Source of the DNA: Nostoc carneum NIES-2107 | GTDB taxonomy: Bacteria > Cyanobacteriota > Cyanobacteriia > Cyanobacteriales > Nostocaceae | Assembly: GCA_002368155.1 (NCBI GenBank) | Contig: AP018180.1 | Coordinates: 3,099,267 to 3,163,266 of the forward strand | DNA length: 64,000 bases | Direction: 5' to 3' | Shown here: piece after piece, positions 27,360 to 35,632 of the stretch | Position numbering within the stretch: the stretch's first letter is position 1 | Layout: every line of letters begins with the position of its first letter | Made by a program: the position numbers and the translations under genes | The notes under the pieces: model-generated | What the model saw: the letters and a program-made list of their open reading frames with translations, nothing else | What the model was told of the DNA's origin: nothing | Databases searched by the model: none

Positions 27360-28253
27360 TTAATTGTGGTGCATAAGTTCCAGATAAATATGCTCTAAAC
27401 GTACAGGCTGACGGGCTATAGAATCAATGGCTATCCCCTCGAAGCGTGCAATAATTTCCTTTAATTCCAAAGGTTCAGGTAACCAAAAGGCTAAATCGTT
27501 ACCATAACGCCGATGAGTGAAACCATATTTTTCGGCGCGCGCGATCGTCTGTGCTTCAAATTCAGTCTGCATTAACACAATTTCCTGGGCTGGAATCAAT
27601 GTACGTAATTCTGCTAAACTACCCTCAGCCAGAATTTGACCATTTTTCATAATTCCAATTTTCTGGCAAAGACGCTCTGCCTCATCTAATAAATGAGTTG
27701 TGAGCAAAACTGTAATTCCTTGATTTTTGAGTTGGCGGATTAATTCCCAAACTTCATATCTGGCTTCAATATCTAAGCCTGTGGTCGGTTCATCTAGAAT
27801 TACTAGCTGTGGTTGGTGTACTAAAGCTACTGCAATATTTAACCGTCTTTGCATTCCCCCGCTGAGTGTCTCTACAGGATGTTTTGCTTTATCTAGTAAA
27901 TTGACAGCTAACAGAGTTTCTCTAATTCTTTGCTGACGGGTGGCGCGGTTTAACCCGTAAATATCACCAAAAAATTGGAGATTTTCTTCACAAGATAGGG
28001 TTTTATAGAGTAAATTTTCTTGAGGTGCAACACCAATTATTCTTTTAGTAGCGGCGGAAATTGCTTGACCATTAATGGTAATATCACCACTGTCTGCATT
28101 CAATAAATTACAAATAATATTGATTGTTGTGGTTTTACCTGCTCCATTTGCACCTATTAAACCGTAAACTTCTCCTGGCTCAATATGCAAATTTAAATTC
28201 TGCAGAACTTGGTTTCTACCATAAGATTTATTTAAATTTTTAATAGTTAGCAT
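27360..28253 (-). CDS. ABC transporter ATP-binding protein (ABC-2 exporter)
   Basis: A 297-residue ATPase of the DrrA/CcmA-type exporter class. It has Walker A GANGAGKTT, signature LSGGMQRRL, Walker B LVILDEPTTGLD and switch His in LLTTHLLDEAE. Residues about 215-297 form the usual C-terminal extension. It is preceded nine bases upstream by its permease gene on the same strand, so the two form an operon. The exported substrate (lipid, polysaccharide or drug) is not deducible. A start at the ATG gives the normal family N-terminus (MLTIKNLNKSYG). Confidence 0.95.
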   Translation of the reverse strand: MLTIKNLNKSYGRNQVLQNLNLHIEPGEVYGLIGANGAGKTTTINIICNLLNADSGDITINGQAISAATKRIIGVAPQENLLYKTLSCEENLQFFGDIYGLNRATRQQRIRETLLAVNLLDKAKHPVETLSGGMQRRLNIAVALVHQPQLVILDEPTTGLDIEARYEVWELIRQLKNQGITVLLTTHLLDEAERLCQKIGIMKNGQILAEGSLAELRTLIPAQEIVLMQTEFEAQTIARAEKYGFTHRRYGNDLAFWLPEPLELKEIIARFEGIAIDSIARQPVRLEHIYLELMHHN

Positions 28254-28262
28254 TTTTATTTT

Positions 28263-29036
28263 TTATAATCGCCTTTCTACTATCAGCATCCGCCGATAAG
28301 ATAGCCAGCCACCAACAAGCATAATCATAGCAAAAACCAATAAAAACCAAAAGTGCGAGCCTATATCACTGATTCCTTCACCCTTAGATGAAACTCCTAC
28401 CAGGGCTTCATTCATGTGATAAATAGGATTAAATTGAGCGAGATTAATTAAGGTGGGAGGAAATAAAGCTGCTGGTAAAAATGCTCCACCAAGGATTAAC
28501 AAAGGTACTCCAAAAGCTGCTACTAAAGAATTAACATCTTCAATACGACGGGCTAATTGTGTACCTAAAATAAAACCTAACCCCACATAGGCAATGATAG
28601 TTAAGAAAATAATAGTTAATCCTAATAAAATAGAACCTTTAAAAGTAGCACCCCAAAAAGCTGCAATAGTATAAATTAATATTGCCTGTCCGATACCAAT
28701 GCAACTATGGGCCAGAAAAATTCCTAAAAAGTAGGAAATACCACTTAAGGGAGCCAGGAATAAGCGTTTGAGGGTTTTCTGTTCTCTTTCTGCCACAACA
28801 GTGGCGACAGTTCCACCCAAACAGCTAAAAAACATTGCTGCACCTACTAAAGTTGAGGGTGCAGCATATTCAAAAGCTGCATTGATGGGGAGTTTTGCCC
28901 GTTCTGCTAAAATAAACCCGCTGAGAATCAAAACTGAAATTGGGAATATACTCCAAAAAATTAAGCTGCGTCTGCGGCGCAACAGTTCAATTAGTATGCG
29001 TTGAGTTACAGCTATAATTTCACGCCAATATTTCAT
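28263..29036 (-). CDS. ABC-2 type transporter permease
   Basis: A 257-residue ABC-2 permease with six hydrophobic segments (LIFWSIFPISVLILSGFIL, TLVGAAMFFSCLGGTVATVV, YFLGIFLAHSCIGIG, ILLGLTIIFLTIIAYVGLGF, GVPLLILGGAFLPAAL, FWFLLVFAMIMLVGGWL). The conserved ABC-2 region EREQKTLKRLFLAPLS is present. The start is placed at the ATG at 29036 since the frame upstream (to 29183) runs through a dispersed palindromic repeat. It forms an operon with the ATPase and would work as an exporter in the inner membrane. Confidence 0.92.
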   Translation of the reverse strand: MKYWREIIAVTQRILIELLRRRRSLIFWSIFPISVLILSGFILAERAKLPINAAFEYAAPSTLVGAAMFFSCLGGTVATVVAEREQKTLKRLFLAPLSGISYFLGIFLAHSCIGIGQAILIYTIAAFWGATFKGSILLGLTIIFLTIIAYVGLGFILGTQLARRIEDVNSLVAAFGVPLLILGGAFLPAALFPPTLINLAQFNPIYHMNEALVGVSSKGEGISDIGSHFWFLLVFAMIMLVGGWLSYRRMLIVERRL

Positions 29037-29053
29037 AGGAGAGGGAATAGGGA

Positions 29054-29116
29054 ACAGTAACGCACCACATTCTAGAATTGCTTGGTGCGTTGCGCTACGC
29101 GACAATACACCCTGCG
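29054..29116. repeat. GCGTTA/TAACGC palindromic repeat
   Basis: AGTAACGCACC...GGTGCGTTGCGCTACGCG unit of the dispersed family also at 4786, 50521 and 59731. Confidence 0.6.
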
Positions 29117-29164
29117 TGAATTTTAAAAATCGAATATGAGTCCTATATAAGCTTATCAATATAT

Positions 29165-29192
29165 AACGCCAGCCTGATGACAAGCTGGCGTT
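29165..29192. terminator. Hairpin with 9-bp stem
   Basis: AACGCCAGC / GCTGGCGTT arms with a 10-base loop and TT following, between the exporter and GlsB genes. It may attenuate transcription from the GlsB gene. Confidence 0.5.
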
Positions 29193-29273
29193 TTGAATTT
29201 ATTAAATTCAGGGATAAAATATATACAGTGGAATTCCCTGAAGTTTACTAAAAAATTGGCGAGTATTTTACTT

Positions 29274-29546
29274 TTACAGAGCGCTGCGGCGAGTGAGCAA
29301 GTTCCACAAGAAAACTGCAACAATTGCGCCCAGAACAGCTACTATAACACCTGTAATGCTGAGAGTTGGTGCGGCTAATGCCAGAGTTCCCGTACTGAAG
29401 AATACTCCTAGGCTACCACCAACAAATGCACCTATAATACCTAACAAAATTGTTCCTAGAATACCGCCGCCTTGATGACCTGGGTAGATAGCTTTAGCAA
29501 TAGCTCCAGCAATTAGTCCTAAAACAATCCAAGCAAGAATGTTCAT
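29274..29546 (-). CDS. GlsB/YeaQ/YmgE family stress membrane protein
   Basis: A 90-residue protein with three hydrophobic segments and the signature KAIYPGHQGGG. It is the same length as its paralogue at 16615-16887 and very similar over MN(I/L)LAW(I/V)VLG and the glycine-rich hinge. It is likely an inner-membrane stress protein. The ATG at 29546 is the natural start. A second family copy 12 kb away suggests duplication. Function is not established for the family. Confidence 0.9.
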   Translation of the reverse strand: MNILAWIVLGLIAGAIAKAIYPGHQGGGILGTILLGIIGAFVGGSLGVFFSTGTLALAAPTLSITGVIVAVLGAIVAVFLWNLLTRRSAL

Positions 29547-29966
29547 GATGTGTAAGTCGATAAAAAACTTTTTGTTTTAACCTTTGTTGAGTTAAATTTA
29601 ACACCTCAAACTTGGCAATCATATCTACCATCAGAACTAACTTGTCTTAGCCTGAAGAAAGAGCTACATTTCTAAATTTCTCTAACTTAATTACTAAGAT
29701 TACTGGCGGAGAAAGGAAGCAGTAAATAACTAGGTAAATATTTTAGTCAAAATAAATAGGTACTTAAATACAGTACAAGTTTCCGGCTGACTACTATGCT
29801 AGCTGCTTAATTTTAAGCCTCAGCACTTCTTGGTTGGCTATTGTCTATTACTATCTGATAAAAATCTATCAATATGATTAGCCATAATTCATCCGGAGGA
29901 TAGTTAACTTTAAATTGGATAGGTATCTAGAATTTTATTAAAATATGCAGTTTATAGGAAAAAACT
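29547..29966. other. AT-rich intergenic region
   Basis: No ORF, RNA gene or repeat was seen; likely promoters of the divergent GlsB and small-membrane-protein genes. Confidence 0.4.
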
Positions 29967-30122
29967 ATGATTGGTGTACTTTGGACTGTTGCAGTTGTAC
30001 TTTTTATCTTTTGGGCTTTAGGATTAGCATTGCATATTGCAGGTAATATAATCCACGTATTGTTACTTTTGGCAATTGCGATCGCAATCTATAATTTCCT
30101 AAAATCACGCACAGCTTTTTAG
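29967..30122 (+). CDS. lmo0937 family small membrane protein
   Basis: A 51-residue protein too short for usual ORF cut-offs. It has two hydrophobic helices (GVLWTVAVVLFIFWALGLAL and NIIHVLLLLAIAIAIYNFL) joined by HIAG, and a basic end (KSRTAF). This matches the lmo0937 family, common in bacteria and often stress related. TAGGA lies eight bases upstream of the ATG. It neighbours a GlsB stress protein. The role is unknown. Confidence 0.8.
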   Translation: MIGVLWTVAVVLFIFWALGLALHIAGNIIHVLLLLAIAIAIYNFLKSRTAF

Positions 30123-30311
30123 CCCTTTAGAGACAACTTATAATAAGTTTCGTAACATAGTTTGGTGCAATTACCGACTTACTCACATCAAAGTCCAACC
30201 TAACTTTTGAGCTTGAAACGCTAGGATATTTAATTTAGGCGCATATCAGCTGATTTAGCCCCTAAAACCTGAGTAACTTTGTGAATCAAGATTTAAATCT
30301 AACTAAAAACC

Positions 30312-30338
30312 ATAGAGACTGTATTGTACAGTCTCTAT
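30312..30338. terminator. Hairpin between convergent genes
   Basis: ATAGAGACTGTA / TACAGTCTCTAT, a perfect 12-base stem with a 3-base loop. It is a plausible terminator for the 51-aa gene and DUF760 gene. Confidence 0.6.
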
Positions 30339-30391
30339 AAAGTTTGAGGGATACACAGAATTAATTTTCCCCAAAATTAGCTGACAAATTA

Positions 30392-30739
30392 CTACTGTTG
30401 TGTATCTTGAGATTCCAATGCAGGTACTTTTAATAACTGTTCTATGTCAAATCGCTGTTCGATATTACGAAGGAAATAGCCATCTACCATAGCAGCGCCT
30501 AAAAGTCTTCCTAATTCGTCACGGCTAGTAGTAATGAGTGACTGATAACTGTCATGAGGTAAGTTACCTAACATTTCCACAATTGCACGTTGAATTAACT
30601 GTAATACTTCCGGTGAAGAAGGTTTGGAAAGTTGAGCAACTGTTTCTGGTGACAAAGATTGCACATATTGCCATAAATTATTTTGAGTATTTGCTTCAGA
30701 TTCAAAATAATCTGGTTGGCGGCGGGAAAGATTACTCAT
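30392..30739 (-). CDS. DUF760 family protein
   Basis: A 115-residue soluble protein matching DUF760, a family found in cyanobacteria and plastids (YVQSLSPETVAQLSKPSSPE, VLQLIQRAIVEMLGNLPHDS, RDELGRLLGAAMVDGYFLRN). Its core is helical with an acidic, Gln-rich ending (ALESQDTQQ). It is a single gene with a clear ATG. Plant DUF760 proteins have been linked to chloroplast regulation, but no molecular activity is agreed for the cyanobacterial ones. Confidence 0.85.
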   Translation of the reverse strand: MSNLSRRQPDYFESEANTQNNLWQYVQSLSPETVAQLSKPSSPEVLQLIQRAIVEMLGNLPHDSYQSLITTSRDELGRLLGAAMVDGYFLRNIEQRFDIEQLLKVPALESQDTQQ

Positions 30740-31060
30740 AGTATTAAGATTAATTTGTGCTTCACTATGAATAAAAATTTATCGGCATATTGATAGCTGC
30801 ACAATCAGCAAAACCGAACTGCAAAGGCGGGTTTCTTCTACTCAAGTTATGGTAGAGAATTGAGTGATAAAAAATTCCAAATTTTTTAAACTTTTTAGTA
30901 GTGATTTTAACAGAATATGTTCTCTAAGCAGTTTTGCACGTGGTATGAAAATCGAACCGCAGAGTACGCCAAGATAGAGACATTAAAAAAAGCGATCGCC
31001 TGCGTTGCCCATGAACTTTAGATAGAATCACTATGGTGCTAGTTAAACTTTCCCAGCCTG
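30740..31060. other. Divergent intergenic region
   Basis: AT-rich, with promoters for the DUF760 and U32 genes presumably inside. No ORF, RNA gene or repeat was recognised. Confidence 0.4.
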
Positions 31061-33691
31061 ATGAAAAGCGATCGCTCCTTGACTCCTCAACTCACTGTAT
31101 CCACTCTGCAATGTCCAGAACTACTCGCACCAGCAGGTAGCTGGGATTGTGCGAAAGCTGCTGTCGAAAATGGGGCTGATGCAATTTATTTCGGTTTGGA
31201 TCGCTTCAACGCGCGGATGCGGGCGCAAAATTTTACTGAGGCGGATTTACCAGAGTTGATGGCTTTTCTCCATCTGCGGGGTGTAAAGGGTTATGTAACT
31301 GTTAATACACTGATTTTCCCGCAAGAGCTACCAGAGGTAGAACAATATCTGCGCTCGATTATTGCTGCGGGTGTGGATGCAGTCATTGTGCAAGACGTGG
31401 GTATATGTCGTCTTATCCGTCACCTATCGCCTGATTTTCCTATCCATGCTTCTACGCAGATGACAATCACCAGTGCCGCTGGGGTGGAATTTGCTCAGTC
31501 ACTCGGTTGTCAGTTGGTGGTGTTAGCCCGTGAATGTTCCCTCAAAGAAATTAACAAAATTCGCCAGCAAATACGCCAAAAAGAAACTTCTTTGCCTTTA
31601 GAAGTCTTTGTTCACGGTGCTTTGTGCGTCGCTTATTCCGGCCAGTGTTTGACTAGTGAAGCTTTAGGTGGGCGTTCTGCCAATCGTGGCGAATGTGCCC
31701 AAGCTTGCCGAATGCCCTACGAGTTAATCGCAGATGGTAAAGTTATAAATTTAGGAGAACGCAAATATCTTCTCAGCCCTCAAGACCTTGCAGGTTTGGA
31801 AGTTCTTCCAGATTTGGTGAAGTCCGGGGTAACGAGCCTCAAAATTGAAGGGCGGCTGAAAACTCCAGAATATGTGGCGAATGTTACTCGGGTTTATCGG
31901 CAAGCCTTGGATCGGGTAATGGAGGAATTAACAGCGAATACCCCCAAGGCGAAAAAACCCTCCCATGCGGCTGAAGAACAATACAACTTGGAAATGGCAT
32001 TTTCTCGCGGTATATACACAGGTTGGTTTAATGGGATTAACAACCAAGAATTAGTTCATGCGCGGTTTGGCAAAAAGCGTGGGGTTTATCTAGGAGAAGT
32101 TACCCGCATTCGCAATGAACAGGTAACAATCACCCTAGAAGCACCAGTAAAAGCAGGTGATGGAATTGTTTTCGATTCCGGTCATCCTGAAGCCAAGGAA
32201 GAAGGCGGGCGAGTTTATGCAGTGGTACAAAAAGGTAAAGAAGCCGTGCTTACCTTTGGCAGAAGTGACCTCAACTTCCGCCGCGTGCATATAGGCGATC
32301 GCGTTTGGAAAACCAGCGATCCAGAACTAGATAAGCAATTGCGTCAAAGCTTTGCGGGAGACAACCCCCAATTTCAGCGCCCCATTGACTTAGAAGTTTA
32401 CGGCGAAGTCGATCAACCACTAACTGCGATCGCCCGCGATGGACAAGGTCATGTTGTGCAAGTGGATTCGACAATACCACTAGTAGAAGCGCACACCAAA
32501 CCCCTAACCACAGAACGTTTGCAAGAACAGTTAGGTCGCCTGGGTAATACCCCCTTCTGTTTAGGAAAACTAACCAATCATCTCAATGGTGCCCTAATTT
32601 TACCCGTAAGTGAATTAAACCGGATGCGCCGAGAAATAGTGACGCAGTTAGAAGAATTACGCCGTCAACCCAAGCGCTGGAAACTCAACGATCATGCTTC
32701 TTTACAAAACCTACTCCCCAAATCATCCCCATCATCCCCCACATCTCCCTCACTTATCGTCTTAGTAAGGAACCTCAAACAACTCCAAGCCGCACTCCAA
32801 GCCGGAATCCAAACACTTTACTGTGAATTTGAAGACCCCCGCTTTTATCGCGAAGCCGTGCAAATGGTAAGACAAGAGGCAGGGAGCAGGGAGCAGGGAG
32901 CAGGGGAGAATATAAAAAATTCCCAGTCCCCAATCCCCAGTCCCCAGTCCCCAGTCCCCTCAATCTGGGTTGCACCTCCCCGAATTACCAAACCTGGGGA
33001 AAATTGGATTTTGCAACAAGTACGGGACTCCCAAGCAGATGGCTATTTGGTGCGGAATTACGATCAACTGCAGTTTTTTACCCAAGACCGTTGTGTTGGA
33101 GATTTTTCGCTGAATATTGCGAACGCCTTAACCGCAGATTATTTTCACCAGCGCTATGGTTTGGAACGCTTAACCGCATCCTATGACCTGAATATTAGCC
33201 AACTCGAAGACTTACTTCATAGTTGTCCGCCCCAATGGTTTGAGGTGACAATTCATCAACATATGCCGATGTTCCACATGGAGCATTGCGTATTTTGCGC
33301 TTTTCTCTCCCAGGGAACAGATTACACTAACTGTGGCAGACCCTGCGAACAGCATGAAGTGAAATTGCGCGTAGACGCGGAGCGGCTTGTCGGTAGACAT
33401 CGCGTTGGTAGTGAACACGTCCTCAAAGCTGATGTCGGCTGTCGCAATACTGTATTTAACGGCACCGCTCAAACTGGAGCCGAATACGTACAGCGCTTGA
33501 TAGATTTGGGATTACGCCAATTCCGCATTGAGTTTGTCAACGAAACTCCAGCACAGGTGAGTAAAACTATACATTGCTACAGTCAATTGCTGCGTGGAGA
33601 AATTACAGGTTCCCAACTCTGGCGCGAGTTAAAGCTGCAAAATCAGCTAGGTGTAACTCGCGGGCCGATGGGAGTTTCTGCACTCAGGTAG
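31061..33691 (+). CDS. U32 family peptidase-like protein (RlhA/TrhP-type RNA hydroxylation factor)
   Basis: An 876-residue U32-family protein with a DUF3656-type second half, about the length of long cyanobacterial members. N-terminal core: LLAPAGSWDCAKAAVENGAD, the U32 signature EVFVHGALCVAYSGQC (about 182-197) and four clustered cysteines (RGECAQACRMPYELI). A later Cys cluster (HCVFCAFL, YTNCGRPC) could bind an iron-sulfur centre. E. coli U32 relatives RlhA and TrhP hydroxylate 23S rRNA or tRNA, so an RNA-modifying role is more likely than proteolysis. Residues about 605-634 (REQGAGENIK, SPIPSPQSPV) come from an in-frame STRR insertion. The ATG is well supported. Confidence 0.9.
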   Translation: MKSDRSLTPQLTVSTLQCPELLAPAGSWDCAKAAVENGADAIYFGLDRFNARMRAQNFTEADLPELMAFLHLRGVKGYVTVNTLIFPQELPEVEQYLRSIIAAGVDAVIVQDVGICRLIRHLSPDFPIHASTQMTITSAAGVEFAQSLGCQLVVLARECSLKEINKIRQQIRQKETSLPLEVFVHGALCVAYSGQCLTSEALGGRSANRGECAQACRMPYELIADGKVINLGERKYLLSPQDLAGLEVLPDLVKSGVTSLKIEGRLKTPEYVANVTRVYRQALDRVMEELTANTPKAKKPSHAAEEQYNLEMAFSRGIYTGWFNGINNQELVHARFGKKRGVYLGEVTRIRNEQVTITLEAPVKAGDGIVFDSGHPEAKEEGGRVYAVVQKGKEAVLTFGRSDLNFRRVHIGDRVWKTSDPELDKQLRQSFAGDNPQFQRPIDLEVYGEVDQPLTAIARDGQGHVVQVDSTIPLVEAHTKPLTTERLQEQLGRLGNTPFCLGKLTNHLNGALILPVSELNRMRREIVTQLEELRRQPKRWKLNDHASLQNLLPKSSPSSPTSPSLIVLVRNLKQLQAALQAGIQTLYCEFEDPRFYREAVQMVRQEAGSREQGAGENIKNSQSPIPSPQSPVPSIWVAPPRITKPGENWILQQVRDSQADGYLVRNYDQLQFFTQDRCVGDFSLNIANALTADYFHQRYGLERLTASYDLNISQLEDLLHSCPPQWFEVTIHQHMPMFHMEHCVFCAFLSQGTDYTNCGRPCEQHEVKLRVDAERLVGRHRVGSEHVLKADVGCRNTVFNGTAQTGAEYVQRLIDLGLRQFRIEFVNETPAQVSKTIHCYSQLLRGEITGSQLWRELKLQNQLGVTRGPMGVSALR
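32872..32961. repeat. In-frame STRR inside the U32 gene
   Basis: GGGAGCA tandem units followed by CCCCAGT/CCCCAAT heptamers. The frame is kept, adding about 30 residues between two globular parts. Confidence 0.85.
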
Positions 33692-33739
33692 TAAACTTTG
33701 GGATTGCGATCGCTCATATCCGCAAATGTTCATCAAAAT

Positions 33740-33791
33740 CCACCTGAAAGGAAAATTTTTTTCACCATTGAATTCATTACCTTTCAGGTGG
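33740..33791. repeat. 12-bp inverted repeat with 28-base loop
   Basis: CCACCTGAAAGG and CCTTTCAGGTGG flank an AT-rich stretch, starting 48 bases past the U32 stop. It may act as a terminator or be a small repeat element. Confidence 0.5.
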
Positions 33792-34039
33792 TCTGTAATT
33801 ATATTGATTACAAGACATCAGCCTGTTTACGTTTTGTAATATAGTTTGGTTGATTTTCATCGATTTACTGAATGTGAGATTATATTTTGTGTGATGTCTC
33901 GTTTGATGTCTGTGTTGCTCTTTGCTTGAGCGATCGCTTTTTTGAGTGTGATGTTATAATCGCATAGGATTTGCTTTAGCACTTCCTCAAATTCACAGGT
34001 TTTAGATAAAAAAATACTTCAATCTGTGGAGCAATAGTT

Positions 34040-34124
34040 GGAGAGGTGGCAGAGTGGTTGAATGCGACGCACTCGAAATGCGTTTTGGGGCAACTCAACG
34101 GGGGTTCGAATCCCCCCCTCTCCG
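34040..34124 (+). tRNA. tRNA-Ser (anticodon CGA)
   Basis: An 85-nt class II tRNA. GGAGAGG pairs with CCTCTCC in the acceptor stem. It has a D-arm with GTGGC/AGTGGTTGAA, anticodon loop ACTCGAAAT giving CGA, a long variable arm (TTTTGGGGCAACTCAAC region), T-loop GGTTCGAATCC, and discriminator G. No CCA is encoded. Confidence 0.95.
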
Positions 34125-34322
34125 TTCTCTTTATAGGGGAAAGATTTTAGACTCTACCCTATCTTTTATGGCTAATTAATTGGTTGAATTGGTTGAACTA
34201 ATTCAATATGACAAAATATCCTATCCTCCCTAATGAAAAAACAGTCAAAACTAAAAGGCAGGTGGTAGACTTAACCTTTTACTTTTGACTGAGTGCTAAC
34301 CTTTGTTGTGTTAGGGGACGTT

Positions 34323-35192
34323 TTAGCCTACGTCATCGTGGGCAAATCTGTTAAAGAGGAAGTCTAGGGCATAGTTCCGCAGCTTGTAATATTGTGGATC
34401 TTCCATGATGCGGGCGCGATCGCGGGGACGCGCAAAGGGTATTTCTAAGACTTCCCCAATCTTTGCATGAGGGCCATTGGTCATCATTACCAATTTGTCT
34501 GCTAAAAACAGTGCTTCATCAATATCATGGGTAATCATCAGCACTGTGCAGCGATTATCACCCCAAATCTTCAGTAATTCTTCTTGTAATTCTTCTTTGG
34601 TAATCGCATCTAATGCCCCAAAAGGTTCGTCTAAAATCAGCACTTTGGGACGAATTGCCAATGCACGGGCAATAGAAACCCGCTGTCTCATACCCCCAGA
34701 CATCTGCATTGGTTTCTTTTCCATTGCATCAGCCAGTCCCACCATTGCCAAATGTTCGCGGACAATTGCTCTTTTTTCGGGTTCTGGTTTTTCGGGGTAA
34801 ACTGCGTTGACAGCCAGATAAATATTTTCAAAAGCTGTGCGCCAGGGAAGCAAAGCATAGTTTTGGAACACCACCATTCTATCTGGGCCTGGTTTGGTGA
34901 TGGGTTGTCCTTCTAGCAGTACTTGTCCAGAGGTGGGAAAGTTAAAACCCGACACCATATTTAATAGAGTGGATTTGCCACAGCCAGAGTGACCAATTAC
35001 ACAAATAAACTCACCTTGTTCTACGTTGAGGTTAACGCCATCAAGTACAGTGAAGGGGCCTTTTTTGGTGGGGTAAACTTTAGAAACATCTCTAATTTCT
35101 AGGAAAGGCTGACGGGTGCTAATTCCACCTGCGTATCCTGTTCTTTGTGTATCTCTGGGGGTTTCGGCTAGTCTTAAGTTGCGGTTTTGCAT
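34323..35192 (-). CDS. cmpD: CmpD/NrtD-type ABC transporter ATP-binding protein
   Basis: A 289-residue ATPase of the bicarbonate/nitrate importer family. It has Walker A GHSGCGKST, signature MSGGMRQRV, Walker B VLILDEPFGALD, the Q-loop region MVVFQNYALLPW, and switch His in MITHDIDEAL. The C-terminus (PQYYKLRNYALDFLFNRFAH) is that of CmpD/NrtD single-domain ATPases. It is the last gene of the operon, separated from cmpC by a 21-bp tandem-repeat tract that is unusual within an operon. The bicarbonate assignment follows from CmpA; nitrate (NrtD) is the alternative. Confidence 0.85.
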   Translation of the reverse strand: MQNRNLRLAETPRDTQRTGYAGGISTRQPFLEIRDVSKVYPTKKGPFTVLDGVNLNVEQGEFICVIGHSGCGKSTLLNMVSGFNFPTSGQVLLEGQPITKPGPDRMVVFQNYALLPWRTAFENIYLAVNAVYPEKPEPEKRAIVREHLAMVGLADAMEKKPMQMSGGMRQRVSIARALAIRPKVLILDEPFGALDAITKEELQEELLKIWGDNRCTVLMITHDIDEALFLADKLVMMTNGPHAKIGEVLEIPFARPRDRARIMEDPQYYKLRNYALDFLFNRFAHDDVG

Positions 35193-35251
35193 AGGGATGG
35201 AGAAAGGGTGAAGGGTGAAATTAGGGGAATTTGAATTTAAAAATCATTAAT

Positions 35252-35524
35252 GAACTTCTGAGCTTCATTCACGAGCTTCTGAGCCTTATTCACGAGCTTC
35301 CGAGCCTCATTCACGAGCTTCCGAGCCTCATTAATGAACTTCTGAGCTTCATTCACGAGCTTCTGAGCCTCATTCACGAGCTTCTGAGCCTCATTCATGA
35401 ACTTCCGAGCCTCATTCACGAGCTTCTGAGCCTCATTCACGAGCTTCTGAGCCTCATTCATGAACTTCCGAGCCTCATTCACGAGCTTCTGAGCCTCATT
35501 AATGAACTTCTGAGCCTCATTAAT
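35252..35524. repeat. Tandem repeat, 13 copies of a 21-bp unit
   Basis: Units begin with GAACTTCTGAGC or GAGCTTCTGAGC and end CTCATTCAC or CTCATTAAT. Thirteen full units run without gaps from 35252, with partial units at both ends. The types follow an approximate A-B-B order, a 63-bp higher period. Since 21 is a multiple of three, several frames are open; the minus strand reads KLVNEAQ heptads. Confidence 0.95.
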
Positions 35525-35632
35525 GAACTTCCAAGACTCTCAAGTCTGGAAAAATGAGGGCTGAGGATGCCCTCAAGGGTTAAACACTGAGAAAGTAATT
35601 TTGAATTTTGAATTTTGAATTTTGAATTCTCC

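Noticed and set aside
35252..35524. CRISPR-like array
   Set aside because: Units are contiguous with no unique spacers and no cas genes nearby; it is a simple tandem repeat.
35231..35557. 108-codon plus-strand ORF (LLSLIHELPS repeats) through the 21-bp repeat
   Set aside because: Its open frame is a by-product of the 21-bp period; it runs against the operon and has no ribosome site.
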